From Arthrobacter sp. zg-Y1110 (GTDB lineage: Bacteria > Actinomycetota > Actinomycetes > Actinomycetales > Micrococcaceae), in assembly GCF_025244865.1 (NCBI RefSeq), contig NZ_CP104273.1:248001-312000 (forward strand): a stretch of 64,000 nt of DNA. Reading direction: 5' to 3'. Made by a program: the position numbers and the translations under genes. Below the pieces are notes generated by a model, which was given only the letters and a program-made list of their open reading frames with translations, was not told where the DNA came from and searched no databases. Shown here in pieces: positions 32,114 through 41,180 of the stretch (its first letter is position 1; every line of letters begins with the position of its first letter).

Positions 32114-34369
32114 TCAGGCGGCCAGGCCCATGTCCGATTCGGAGATCGTTTCGAGGAACTCCACGGCGGCCTTGTGGCTGGTGGTCACGCGCAGGAAGCG
32201 TTCGACGGCCTTCTTGTAGACGCGGCGGGTCATCTCCGGGTAGCTGACCGGTCCGGTCTTCAGGAAGCGCGGGTCCAGCACGGCGAACATTCCCACGTCA
32301 CCCATGGAGCGGATGAGGCGTCCGGCAGCCTGTTCCAGCAGCAGTGCAGCTTCGGCCACGTACACGAGGCGGTCCGCGGACCATTTGTCGGTCTGCAGTG
32401 CCTCCATGAGGGCTTCCACACGGGCATCGCCGACCGGGTTGCCGGCCTGGCGCGGGATGCGGTCCACGGTGACCAGCGAGCAGGTGCGCCCGGGAGCGTC
32501 CACGCCGGTCATCAGGGATTTGGTGCCCACCAGGACGGCGTGCTCGTCATCGCGCCATGCGCTCATCAGGTACCGGGTGGACTGGCCGTCCCACTGGGAG
32601 TAGACCTTCCAGCGTCCCTTTGCGGCTGCGCGCAGTTCCCTGGCGTACCGCTCCCCCGAGGAGGATTTGGCCGACAGGATCAGCGCGCGGCCGTGGGCTG
32701 CCTCGACCAGTTCCACGTTCTTGCGTGCAGCCCATCCTTCGTGCAGGCGGGCGTCGAAGCGTGCCCGGCGCCCGGGGGCCCATCCGGGGTAGAGCTCCTG
32801 GAGTTCGGCCCCTGCCAGCTTGGGGATGTAGAGCAGGGAGGACCCGTAGGCCTTGTCGAACGGGCTGGGGTAGTTCACGTTCTCGGCGCTCATGCCGGCC
32901 TGGTATCCGAAGCGGCCGGGCAGGGTGGCGGAGACGGCGATGACGGTCATCGGGTAGGTGCCTGCCTCTTCTTCGACCGGCTCCCCCGCTTCCTTCATGG
33001 CCTGGGCGACCGGGTCTTCCTCGTCGGGAAGTTCCGGGGCGGTCCACAGGTTGGCCAGGAGCATGCCGCCGACGTTGACCGGCGAGGAGCTGGCGACCCA
33101 GTACGGGGTCTGGTTCCGGGCATCCTTGGGCGGGTTCTTCATCTCGATCCAGCGGGCGACGCCGGTCTTGTGCAGCTTCACGGCCGAAATGTTGGCAATG
33201 AAGGTATCCATCCGGCCGGTCAGGCGCTTGGCAGCGAGGCGGATCTTGGTGTTGGAGGAACTGGAGGGAACCTCGAGGGCACCCTTCACGGATTTCGCCC
33301 AGGCGATCATCATGTCGCCGGTGTTTTCGACCGGATCCTCGTTCTCGGTGACCTTGCGGACTTCACCGGGCTTGGTGCCGCGGCCCAGGGCTGCCAGTTC
33401 GTCGTTCAGTTCCAGTGCCAGAGCCTTGCCTTCCTTCACGAGGCGCTCCACGCGGGGCTCGAACTCGTCAAGCACGCGGGTGATCGAACGGGCAAGGGAG
33501 GTTACGGAGGAGACCGAGACTTCGCTGGCGCCGGCGTTGCGGACGTTCTCGGGCAGCGCGTGGGCTTCATCGACCATGATGATGTGGAACTCGCCCAGGT
33601 TCTTGTTGCCCACGAGCACGGGCACACCCTTGGCGGCCTGGACGGCCAGCATGGAGTGGTTGGTGACCACGATGTCCGCCTCGGCAGCCTTGGCGCGGGC
33701 CTTCTTGGGCTTGCAGTAGTCAAAGAGCGGGCAGGTGTCGCCGATGCATTCACTCGGGCCGACGGAGACCGCTCCCCACAGCTCGTTGGTCAGGTCCCCT
33801 TCGTAGGACTGCTTGTCTCCGGGGTCGTCATCGCGCAGCGACAGGGCCCAGGTCAGCAGGGGCACGCCCTTGGCCAGGTCGAAGGAGCGCCCGTCCAGCT
33901 GGGCGTATCCGGTCTTCTTCAGTCCGGCCAGCTTGGTGCGCAGCTCGGGCTTGGTGAGGCGCGCGCCGGCGGTTCCGGTCAGGGCTTCGGCAGTGTCGCG
34001 GACTGCGGCCAGGCACAGGTAGTTGGAGAACCCCTTGAGCAGGGCGACGTCGGGGCGTGTGCCGGTGACCTTTTCGCAGGCGGCCGCGGCATTGGGGGCA
34101 TCCTTGTCCATGATCTGCGCCTGCAGGGACAGGGATTCGGTGCTGATGATGGTGCGCTGGCCCAGTTCGGCTGCAGCCACCATGGCCGGAGCCAGCAGGG
34201 ACAGGGATTTACCCAGTCCGGTGGGCGCGACGCCGACGACGTGACCGGTCGTCTTGATGGCTTCTTCGATGTGTTCGGTCAGGGTGGCCTGGCCGGGGCG
34301 CGGCATGGCATCGGGGATGCCGGTGGCGATCCTCACGGCTTCGGTGAGGGTCTTCATCATGGTGGTCAT
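32114..34369 (-). CDS. DinG/XPD-family DNA helicase
   Basis: 751 residues, SF2 iron-sulphur helicase. Walker A PTGLGKS near 48-54; a set of cysteines between it and the DEAH motif (NYLC near 115, then CIGDTC and YC near 205-220) as in DinG; VDEAH near 265; C-terminal motif VI EQAAGRLIR near 690. It should unwind forked or R-loop structures. ATG 34369 follows AGAGG; GTG- or ATG-rich alternatives exist one to five codons on. Downstream of a hairpin in the 36.1-32.1 kb operon. Confidence 0.85.
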   Translation of the reverse strand: MTTMMKTLTEAVRIATGIPDAMPRPGQATLTEHIEEAIKTTGHVVGVAPTGLGKSLSLLAPAMVAAAELGQRTIISTESLSLQAQIMDKDAPNAAAACEKVTGTRPDVALLKGFSNYLCLAAVRDTAEALTGTAGARLTKPELRTKLAGLKKTGYAQLDGRSFDLAKGVPLLTWALSLRDDDPGDKQSYEGDLTNELWGAVSVGPSECIGDTCPLFDYCKPKKARAKAAEADIVVTNHSMLAVQAAKGVPVLVGNKNLGEFHIIMVDEAHALPENVRNAGASEVSVSSVTSLARSITRVLDEFEPRVERLVKEGKALALELNDELAALGRGTKPGEVRKVTENEDPVENTGDMMIAWAKSVKGALEVPSSSSNTKIRLAAKRLTGRMDTFIANISAVKLHKTGVARWIEMKNPPKDARNQTPYWVASSSPVNVGGMLLANLWTAPELPDEEDPVAQAMKEAGEPVEEEAGTYPMTVIAVSATLPGRFGYQAGMSAENVNYPSPFDKAYGSSLLYIPKLAGAELQELYPGWAPGRRARFDARLHEGWAARKNVELVEAAHGRALILSAKSSSGERYARELRAAAKGRWKVYSQWDGQSTRYLMSAWRDDEHAVLVGTKSLMTGVDAPGRTCSLVTVDRIPRQAGNPVGDARVEALMEALQTDKWSADRLVYVAEAALLLEQAAGRLIRSMGDVGMFAVLDPRFLKTGPVSYPEMTRRVYKKAVERFLRVTTSHKAAVEFLETISESDMGLAA

Positions 34370-34433
34370 AGCTGTACCTCTGTACTTGGTGGGCCTGGCC
34401 GCAGGGGCCGTGCAGTGGGTGAGGTGTATCTGC

Positions 34434-34457
34434 GGTGCCGGGGCGATGCCCGGCACC
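34434..34457 (-). terminator. Intra-operon hairpin before the DinG-like gene
   Basis: GGTGCCGGG pairs with CCCGGCACC over a six-base loop, no U-tract. Probably an attenuator or processing site. Confidence 0.45.
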
Positions 34458-34460
34458 TGG

Positions 34461-34910
34461 TCAGGCGTCCGCTGAGGCGGTTTTGCCGGCCTTGGAAGTC
34501 CCGGCGCTCCGGGAGCCCGTCTTTTTCGTTTCAGGGGCTTCAGCGCTCTTCGGGCGGCGGTTGAAAGTGAAGATGTCCTTCAGGCTCAGGGTCCTTTCGG
34601 TAACCCAGGCACGGTGCAGCGCGTAGGTTCCGCCGATGACCAGGACCAGCGGCAGGGCGTCGGCGTACACGCTGAAGGACAGGCCGATGACGGCACCCCA
34701 GCGGTACCAGTGCCGGGCCTCGCCGGGAAGCAGGATGATGCTCACGATGGCCGGGATGGCCAGCAGCAGCGGGTACATCCACATGAAGTGCGCCTCGGGC
34801 AGGTGGGCCGAGAAGACGAGGCGGATGTGGGCGATGGAGATGGCGGCCGTCACGAACCAGCCGAATGTCTTCAGCCAGAAGGGAGGGAGGTTGCTGATTG
34901 AAATGCTCAT
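34461..34910 (-). CDS. Polytopic membrane protein, 149 aa
   Basis: Four hydrophobic stretches (about 12-34, 42-62, 68-85, 85-105) and a basic Lys/Ser-rich tail. The start overlaps the upstream stop (ATGA). No family recognised; it may be an envelope accessory of the transfer system. Confidence 0.65.
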   Translation of the reverse strand: MSISISNLPPFWLKTFGWFVTAAISIAHIRLVFSAHLPEAHFMWMYPLLLAIPAIVSIILLPGEARHWYRWGAVIGLSFSVYADALPLVLVIGGTYALHRAWVTERTLSLKDIFTFNRRPKSAEAPETKKTGSRSAGTSKAGKTASADA

Positions 34911-36067
34911 GCGGCGGGGGCCTTTACGTCGAATTCGGTCATGGTGGTGATCAGCCGGTCGAGCTGTTCGTAAATGTCGTTCTCGGTCATGCCCAGCCGC
35001 TGTCCGGGGTGGGCAAGGACGCGGGCGAAGACTTCGGGGGATTTCAGGACGGTGATCCGCCGGCCGGCAAGCCGTTCGTCCCGGTACTCGGAGCCGGTGG
35101 TGTCGAAGGAGGAGTACGCCTCGAATTCCAGGGCGATGAACGTTTCGCAGGTTTCTGCGGCCAGACGGGCCCAGCCTTTGCCGGTACCCAGTGCCCGGAC
35201 GCTTGCACCGAACAGGCGCAGGACGTTGCGGGAGGGGCGTGCCCGGTCGGAGACGGCGGCATCGACCAGGACCTGGGCAACCTTGGGAGGTGCGCTGGCG
35301 ATGGCGTCCATCTGGTCGAAGGAATAGTTGTCCCAGAGGGCCAGCAGGCCTTCGTCGACGGTGAACGGGTACGGTTCGGATTCGATCAGTGCCCGCATTG
35401 CGGAAACGGAACGGTGGGCCAGCTCGGGATTTGAGTCGAGCATTGCCTTGAGCCTTTTGCGCTCGGGCAGCGGCGGCCGGGTGACGGCCGGGACGCGGTA
35501 TCCGTGCATGATGGAGGCAGCCGACGCCGAAAGCTTGGAGCTGTCGCGAAGGTGGCGCTGCTTGGACCGCAGCCAGTCTGCTGCGTCCGTGAAGGTCTCG
35601 CCGGCTTCGGCGGGGTCCCCCGCACCTCCGACGGAGGCGGAATGGAACGCGGTGTGCGAGATCGGAGGCGGGGTTTCAGCGAACCTGTCCTTGTCCGGGA
35701 CCGGGTCGATGAGATCCAGCCTGGCTCCGGTACGGACATGGATGTTGCGCAGCAGGGAAGACCTTGCCGTCCGCAGGAGCTGGCGCGCCCAGGCAGTTGA
35801 CGAGGTGTTCAGGGCCAGGGTGAGATCGAATCCGCCTGCCTCGCTCTGCATGATCTTGCGGTAGAGCAGCTCCTCCATGTCGGCCTGGAGATCATCACGC
35901 AGCTGCGGATTCTGAACGGTCTTCTCACGGGCTACAGTCCGGGCGATGCCGGAGGCGTGCAGGGAAGCAGCAATGAGCTGCCTGGCAGCCATTTCTTCGA
36001 TGGCGCCGGAGGCGTACTGCTGAAGTACGTCTCGGCAAGTGGTGTCTGTGGTTATAGTCGGCTGCAC
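34907..36067 (-). CDS. Hypothetical protein, possible sigma-like N-terminal region
   Basis: 386 residues. GTG 36067 is exactly 8 bases after the family B T, so it was chosen over in-frame starts up to 48 bases upstream. Residues about 45-105 (DDLQADMEELLYRKI, then TAWARQLLRTARSSLLRN) recall the helices of sigma region 2, but I see no clear region 4. The rest is helical. It could be a third promoter-recognition protein or a coincidental helical match. First gene of an operon with the membrane protein and DinG-like helicase. Confidence 0.6.
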   Translation of the reverse strand: MQPTITTDTTCRDVLQQYASGAIEEMAARQLIAASLHASGIARTVAREKTVQNPQLRDDLQADMEELLYRKIMQSEAGGFDLTLALNTSSTAWARQLLRTARSSLLRNIHVRTGARLDLIDPVPDKDRFAETPPPISHTAFHSASVGGAGDPAEAGETFTDAADWLRSKQRHLRDSSKLSASAASIMHGYRVPAVTRPPLPERKRLKAMLDSNPELAHRSVSAMRALIESEPYPFTVDEGLLALWDNYSFDQMDAIASAPPKVAQVLVDAAVSDRARPSRNVLRLFGASVRALGTGKGWARLAAETCETFIALEFEAYSSFDTTGSEYRDERLAGRRITVLKSPEVFARVLAHPGQRLGMTENDIYEQLDRLITTMTEFDVKAPAA

Positions 36068-36072
36068 ATGAG

Positions 36073-36104
36073 CTATGTGTGCGGCTGACCCTGGAAGTGT
36101 GCCC
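36073..36104 (-). promoter_or_regulatory. Family B promoter, proximal copy
   Basis: GCCGCACACATAG with a weak upstream box; GTG 36067 begins 8 bases after the T. Confidence 0.7.
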
Positions 36105-36129
36105 ACTTGGGGCATGTGAATTGCGTCAC

Positions 36130-36186
36130 CTACCTCCGGGATCTCCCCTGCGGCGGCGACGGACTGAACCGGTGTCTGCGGTCCAC
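36130..36186 (-). CDS. Leaderless 18-codon micro-ORF
   Basis: GTG 36186 lies 8 bases after the T of the distal family B site and runs to TAG 36130-36132. The product would be very basic (VDRRHRFSPSPPQGRSRR). Unlike other micro-ORFs it is not overlapped by the next gene, which has its own promoter 50 bases on. Confidence 0.4.
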   Translation of the reverse strand: MDRRHRFSPSPPQGRSRR

Positions 36187-36191
36187 GCCCC

Positions 36192-36223
36192 CTATGTGTG
36201 CGGCGCGATGGAGTTTTCTCACC
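36192..36223 (-). promoter_or_regulatory. Family B promoter, distal copy
   Basis: GGTGAGAA, 11 bases, GCCGCACACATAG. Tandem with the copy at 36073. Confidence 0.7.
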
Positions 36224-36234
36224 GCGGAAACGGC

Positions 36235-36266
36235 GAAGGGCCCGGAGACATCTGCCCCGGACCCCT
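36235..36266 (-). terminator. Probable terminator after virB4
   Basis: GGGTCCGG pairs with CCGGGCCC, with a weak T-tract after. It lies between the VirB4 stop and the next operon's promoters. Confidence 0.5.
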
Positions 36267-36279
36267 CGCTGCCGCAGTC

Positions 36280-38793
36280 CTAGATGACTGCCAGTGCTGC
36301 TTCCTGCCTGCGTTCAAGTTCCCGGGCCAGTGCTGCTTCGTCACGGCGCCGGATGTCGTCCGGGCTGGTGGAGGACAGTGCCAGGAAGCTCTTGGGCAGG
36401 ACGATCTCCACCGGGACGGCCCGGCCGGCAAGGTCGGCGTAGATGCCGATCGCACCGCGCAGAACACGCCGCTCCGGATCGTTGGGATCACGCAGTGCCT
36501 TCATGGAGTTCCAGTTCAGGGCCACCGATTCGCCGTCGCCGATCTCTGCCTTGGCGGTGATGCGTGCCATGCGCTCCGGTGTCGGATCGAGCTTGAAGAG
36601 CTGGCAGGCGGCGCGCGCTTCGGTGGCATCCTCCACGGGCAGGATGAGTCCGCGGGAGATGTAGCCGGTCAGTTCGGCCTTCAGCGCATCCGATACACGC
36701 TGGGTGTACAGCTCCGGAAGCACGTTCTGGGAACGGGCCAGACGTCCCAGACGCTCAACCTCGGACTTGCCTGCACCCAGGAACACCCATGCCTCATCGA
36801 GGTGGATTGCTCCGCCGCGGCCGGTGAGGGCCATGGCGGAACCGAACACCATCATGCGCACCAGTGCCAGGCAGACGCGCTGCATCAGGGTGGCCTGGCC
36901 GATTGCGCCGGGCTCGGGCAGATCCAGGTGGGAGTCGCCGACCTTGATCAGGGTGATGCCGTCGTGGATGCGCAGCCCCTTGGTCTTGGGGTTCATGCCT
37001 ACGCAGGCACGGAACATCGGGGAGGAGTCGGCCAGTTCGAAGACCGGACGGACCAGTTCCTCGGTCGCCTTGCCGGCGTCCTGGGCAATGTGCAGGGCCT
37101 GGCCCACACACTGGGCACCGTTGGCGACACCGTAGGACAGTGCGTTGTACACAGCGACTTCGAACCGGGCTGCGTTGCCGCCCCACGGGTCGATGGCCGA
37201 GAGCATCGACGCGGCCATTTCCACGCCGACCTCCGGACGGAGGGAGAAGCGGATCGGGTCGAACACACCGTCGGAGTTCGCCAGGTCATCAAGGGAGCTG
37301 ACCTGTCCGCCGGCGGCCAGGACCGTAGGGCTGTGGTCCGAGCCCGTCTTGGGGTCGATGATCACCTGGGGTCCGCCCATTTCGGAGTACTGGACTGCCT
37401 TCCACAGCAGGACCTGGGATTTACCGGAGCCGGTGCCGCCCACGTTCAGGAAGATGGGAAGGCCGTCGGCGGTGGAGGCGGCGGTCGGGGACACGTAGGC
37501 CGGCTGCTTGTCGCGCTCGGTGAAGCCCAGCAGGGCGCCGGTCTTGTCACCGACCGTGGACAGGGACTGGATGCCCGAGCATGCCACCGTCTGGGAGGGA
37601 AGGTCGTGCAGGTTCGGGTTCGCCCTGATGTAGGAGCACAGCATCATTTCCGCGAGGGCCTGGCGCTGGCGGAAGTTCATGATGCGCAGGTTCGCCTGCG
37701 AGTTGCCGCCGGCCTGGGTGATGTCCTCGACTTCGCCGTCGAAGGCGATCAGAACGGAGGCATCCACCAGTGTCGGGGAGCCGCCGTTGGAGCCGTAGAC
37801 ACCTTCGACGTCCTCGAGGGTCTGGAGCATTTCGTCCTGCTCCGCGCGCTCCATCTTGTGCTGCTCGACGCGTTCACGGATGTCGTCCATGTAGCGCTTG
37901 CGCTGGCGGCGCAGCTCCGCGCGGGTGATCTTCGCCGGTTCGATGCCGGCACGGATGGAAATCGCAACAGCATCGTCGTCCAGCAGACCCGTGGCCCAGT
38001 GGGCCTTGGTGTCCGTGGGGGCGATGAAATCGAACTCGAAGTCCTCCAGCGTGGCGAAGGTCAGGGTCCGGTGGTTGGGGATCTCGGGCCATTCGTGGCA
38101 CTGGGTGCGGCCGGCGTCATCAGCCATGCGCACGGCCTTGGCGTCGGAGAAGACGTGCAGGTGGTCCGAGTGGGGAAGATCCACCGTGTCCGGGAAGTGC
38201 CCCTGGTTCCACCACGAGTTGGCGATGGAAAGCTCTTCGGAGCTGGGCGTTGTCAGGCCGCAGCGGGCCAGGGCGGCATCCACCTTCTTCAGGTCGACGT
38301 CGTAGTCCGAAAGCGGCGCGCCGCCGACGGTGAGGGTTTCGGTGACCGACTCGATGGCAGCCTTCAGGCCGCCGGATCCGCCGACCTTGGAGGCCAGCTT
38401 CACGGCAAGGAACAGCATGCGCTTCTCGGTGATCTGTGCCGGGAAGGAACGCTTGAGGAATTCAGCCATCGGGTGGCCGGTCGGGTTGAACAGGCGGTTC
38501 AGGTTCACCATCAGCAGCTGCGTCTGGCGGTAATCCTTACGGGCCATGGCCCGGCGGGTCACGGTCACCGGCGTCATTGCGGAGAGCTCGTCGTACGCTG
38601 CAAGCAGCGGGGTGAAGACGTTCATGCGCTCATCGACGCTCTTGGCATCCACGACCGGTTCCAGCGGAACACGGCGGATCAGCCAGACCGAACCGTCCAC
38701 GCCCAGCAGCCGGCCGTCGGGAAGGCGGGTGCGGAGCATGGTGGGTACGGAAACATCAATGAGCGGGGCCTGTGCGGGGGGCTTCTTGGCCAT
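36280..38793 (-). CDS. VirB4/TraC-type conjugation ATPase
   Basis: 837 residues. Walker A GTGSGKS near 455-461, followed by IIDPKTGSD; Walker B IHLDEAW near 661-667; later QRVSDAL and GLILPVED segments typical of VirB4 C-termini. The N-terminal half (about 1-400) corresponds to the VirB4 membrane-associated domain. It energises T4SS assembly and substrate transfer on the inner face of the membrane. It is three bases downstream of the VirB8-like gene in the 40.5-36.3 kb operon. AGGTAAG precedes the ATG. Confidence 0.88.
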   Translation of the reverse strand: MAKKPPAQAPLIDVSVPTMLRTRLPDGRLLGVDGSVWLIRRVPLEPVVDAKSVDERMNVFTPLLAAYDELSAMTPVTVTRRAMARKDYRQTQLLMVNLNRLFNPTGHPMAEFLKRSFPAQITEKRMLFLAVKLASKVGGSGGLKAAIESVTETLTVGGAPLSDYDVDLKKVDAALARCGLTTPSSEELSIANSWWNQGHFPDTVDLPHSDHLHVFSDAKAVRMADDAGRTQCHEWPEIPNHRTLTFATLEDFEFDFIAPTDTKAHWATGLLDDDAVAISIRAGIEPAKITRAELRRQRKRYMDDIRERVEQHKMERAEQDEMLQTLEDVEGVYGSNGGSPTLVDASVLIAFDGEVEDITQAGGNSQANLRIMNFRQRQALAEMMLCSYIRANPNLHDLPSQTVACSGIQSLSTVGDKTGALLGFTERDKQPAYVSPTAASTADGLPIFLNVGGTGSGKSQVLLWKAVQYSEMGGPQVIIDPKTGSDHSPTVLAAGGQVSSLDDLANSDGVFDPIRFSLRPEVGVEMAASMLSAIDPWGGNAARFEVAVYNALSYGVANGAQCVGQALHIAQDAGKATEELVRPVFELADSSPMFRACVGMNPKTKGLRIHDGITLIKVGDSHLDLPEPGAIGQATLMQRVCLALVRMMVFGSAMALTGRGGAIHLDEAWVFLGAGKSEVERLGRLARSQNVLPELYTQRVSDALKAELTGYISRGLILPVEDATEARAACQLFKLDPTPERMARITAKAEIGDGESVALNWNSMKALRDPNDPERRVLRGAIGIYADLAGRAVPVEIVLPKSFLALSSTSPDDIRRRDEAALARELERRQEAALAVI

Positions 38794-38796
38794 GGA

Positions 38797-39867
38797 CTAC
38801 TTACCTGACTCTTTCTTCGTTTCTTCAGCCGGTTCGGCAGCCTCTTCGCCCGTTTCGATTGCTGCGGAGGTGATCTTGCGGCCCTCGACGGCGTTCATGT
38901 AGGGCTTCAGGTCTTCGCCGGTGCCGACTCCGCCCCAGGCCACAACCTGAGGAGCGGCCGTATCGGCGTTGTGGATCAGCACGTCGTAGGTGACGGTGGA
39001 GAGCTGCTGGCCGCGCGAGACGGCCTGGGAGTCCCACTTGATGCTGAATTCGATCTGGGCGACGACGGTCTTCGGGCGTTCGCCGTCGTCCGCGTTGGCG
39101 TCCATCGGTTCCGAGGCGACCATGTTGATCTGCACGTCGCTGGCCTTTGCGTGAACCAGCGGGACGTAGGAGCGGTTGGCTGCGGTGTCGCCCACTGCCA
39201 GGCGAAGGACGTTGGGGTCCCCGGAGGTGAAGGCTTCAACCCACGCCTCCACGGCCTGGGTGAGTTCATCGGATTTGGTGGCCGGCTCCAGGTTCGGCCA
39301 GGAGTTCAGGTTCGGCCAGGCGGAGGTCTCATCCGGTGCGCGCGGGATCAGCGTCGGCTGGCCCATGACCTGGGCACCGCGGACCTCGTTGTAGGCGACC
39401 TGGACCTGCGTGGTGTAGAGGGCGCCGGCGGTGGTGACGATGGTCATCGTGTGCAGCTGCAGGCCCTGGACTTCGGTGGACTGACCGGTGTCCGGGTTGG
39501 TGGTGATGGAGGGCTCGGCCTGCACTTCGGCGCCGTCCCATGACAGGAGCCGGCCGCCGGGCAGCGGTGAAGGATCGGCGGCGAGCCATTCCTCCACCGC
39601 TGTCATGGCAACAGCCTTCGTCGGAGAACTGACCGTCTGAGCCACGGCGGGCGGCGGCGGTTCCTCCTCCATGATTTTGGGCAGCATGGCAATGTTGGCA
39701 AGCAGCGATACGGGCATCAGGCCGATGGTCGTGTAGATGAACAGCCGGTTGAACTTCATCCGCTTGCTGGACTTGTCGATGAACTCGATGTCGGCGCGGG
39801 GAAGTTCCTCGACGCCCTGCATCCAGAAATTGTCCTGGGGCGCGTTTTTATTCGTCTTGCGGGCCAT
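38797..39867 (-). CDS. VirB8/TcpC-like transfer protein, large
   Basis: 356 residues: cytoplasmic N-terminus (1-40), transmembrane helix about 42-62, Pro-rich spacer, then an exterior region with two successive NTF2-like stretches (about 85-190 and 195-330), as in TcpC. AGAAGG precedes ATG 39867. With VirB4 it forms the core T4SS operon. The shorter relative at 13946 has only one such domain. Confidence 0.7.
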   Translation of the reverse strand: MARKTNKNAPQDNFWMQGVEELPRADIEFIDKSSKRMKFNRLFIYTTIGLMPVSLLANIAMLPKIMEEEPPPPAVAQTVSSPTKAVAMTAVEEWLAADPSPLPGGRLLSWDGAEVQAEPSITTNPDTGQSTEVQGLQLHTMTIVTTAGALYTTQVQVAYNEVRGAQVMGQPTLIPRAPDETSAWPNLNSWPNLEPATKSDELTQAVEAWVEAFTSGDPNVLRLAVGDTAANRSYVPLVHAKASDVQINMVASEPMDANADDGERPKTVVAQIEFSIKWDSQAVSRGQQLSTVTYDVLIHNADTAAPQVVAWGGVGTGEDLKPYMNAVEGRKITSAAIETGEEAAEPAEETKKESGK

Positions 39868-39890
39868 GGTCTGCCTTCTGGTCGGGGGTA

Positions 39891-40496
39891 CTAGGAGCGC
39901 TTGAGCAGTTCGGCTGCCGTGATGAGCTCTGCCTTCTGCTCTTCGCCCAGATCGTTTGCTGCCCGTACGACGCCCAGGCCGGCCTTGTCTGCGCGTGCCG
40001 GAGGTGTTGCGGTATCCACGGCTTCGAGTGCGTGCAGCAGGCCCCATACGGCCTTCAGGCGGCTGCGGTCCATGGAGGCGGCAATGACGCCGGCTTCCCA
40101 CGGGCGGGTGGCCAGTGCGTCCACGACTTCGTCCAGGTCCGCGAGGGCGGCAGCGGCACTGCGCGGGGCGGTCATGATGGCTGCGGTCAGGTCCGCGACG
40201 TCGTCGGTGGATCCGGCCAGCACCGCGGCGATGGCGCGGGTGGTTTCGGATGCCTCGTTGACTTCCAGGGCCTTGGCGGCCACACGGCGGAAGGACGCCT
40301 TTGAGGAGGCGGGCTTCGCGGCGCGGGCGCGGCCGGCACCGCTTTCGGCAGTGTCACCGGGCTCGTTGTCCAGGTCGTCGATGTCGGTTTCGGCTTCTTC
40401 GGCAGCGGTGCCGTCGTAGCTCTCGTCCAGCTCGGGAAGTTCGTCCAGCGGCGCCGGGGTGAAGCCGTATCCGCCGTTGTAGGTGTTTTCGCTCAT
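39891..40496 (-). CDS. Hypothetical acidic/helical protein, T4SS operon
   Basis: 201 residues: disordered acidic N-terminus (about 1-60), then an Ala-rich helical domain. AAGGAG lies eight bases before ATG 40496. First gene of the operon with the VirB8-like and VirB4 genes. Unknown function. Confidence 0.7.
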   Translation of the reverse strand: MSENTYNGGYGFTPAPLDELPELDESYDGTAAEEAETDIDDLDNEPGDTAESGAGRARAAKPASSKASFRRVAAKALEVNEASETTRAIAAVLAGSTDDVADLTAAIMTAPRSAAAALADLDEVVDALATRPWEAGVIAASMDRSRLKAVWGLLHALEAVDTATPPARADKAGLGVVRAANDLGEEQKAELITAAELLKRS

Positions 40497-40532
40497 GAGT
40501 GCATCTCCTTGTAGATCAGATCTGCCCAAGGA

Positions 40533-40542
40533 CATGCGTAGA
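40533..40542 (-). promoter_or_regulatory. Family C motif, VirB4 operon
   Basis: TCTACGCATG about 40 bases before ATG 40496. Two T4SS operons (this one and 19.5 kb) carry family C, which suggests shared control of transfer genes. Confidence 0.5.
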
Positions 40543-40570
40543 CACTTCGGTGACGGCTGCAGAACGCAGA

Positions 40571-40606
40571 AAACCCCCTCCGGCCGAACGGGGCCGAAGG
40601 GGGTTT
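40571..40606 (-). terminator. Terminator of the 41131 gene
   Basis: Fifteen-base stem (40571-40585 with 40592-40606, one mismatch) and a TTTT tract on the minus strand. Confidence 0.85.
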
Positions 40607-40618
40607 CGAGGGGTAATG

Positions 40619-41131
40619 CTACTTGCGCATCTTGGCCTTGGTCAGGGCCTTGCCTTCCGCAGCGTCGTAGTCCGGGTCAATGCCCAGGTCTTCGATGTGC
40701 TGCAGGATGCGGAATTTGCGGGTGGCATCCTCATTGGTCTGCATTTCCACCCACACGAGTACGCGGTGGCCTTCCAGGCTGCGGATCTGGCGGCAGAACT
40801 CCAGTGCCTCCGGGTTGTTCTCGGTGATTTCGGTGCGGACCGATTCCACGCCGTCCTCGTTGAACTTCGAGGGGGTGGTTTTCAGGCCGACGAAGCCGCG
40901 CTTGGAGGAGGCTTCCTTGGCAACGTGCAGGACGGTGCCGGAGAAGACCTTGCAGCCCTGGACCATTTCGATCGTCTTGGCCAGGTTGGAGTTCTCACCC
41001 AGCAGGATGGTGAGCTTCTTGGTGTTGGCGCGCAGACGGGTGTTCCAGTCCACGAGGTCTTCCCCGACGGGGCCGGTCATGTTGACCGCGGCGAGGATGA
41101 TTTCGTTGCGGTCTTTGGTTTCAAGAGCCAT
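40619..41131 (-). CDS. Hypothetical protein next to Cas4-like nuclease
   Basis: 170 residues, mixed alpha/beta, with a central strand-rich part (LTILLGE, KVFSGTVLHV, GHRVLVWVEM) that could be an OB-like barrel and a basic C-terminus. GAAAGAAG precedes the ATG. Last gene of the nuclease operon; possibly a DNA-processing partner. Family not recognised. Confidence 0.65.
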   Translation of the reverse strand: MALETKDRNEIILAAVNMTGPVGEDLVDWNTRLRANTKKLTILLGENSNLAKTIEMVQGCKVFSGTVLHVAKEASSKRGFVGLKTTPSKFNEDGVESVRTEITENNPEALEFCRQIRSLEGHRVLVWVEMQTNEDATRKFRILQHIEDLGIDPDYDAAEGKALTKAKMRK

Positions 41132-41180
41132 GATTCTTCTTTCGTTGGGGTGACGCTGGGGGTGGGTGGAAAGCGGTTGG

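Noticed and set aside
32090..34564. 824-codon frame opposite the DinG-like helicase
   Set aside because: Antisense shadow of a gene with intact helicase motifs.
36079..38808. 909-codon open frame opposite virB4
   Set aside because: Shadow frame of a clear VirB4 gene; low-complexity Gly/His/Val-rich product without domains.
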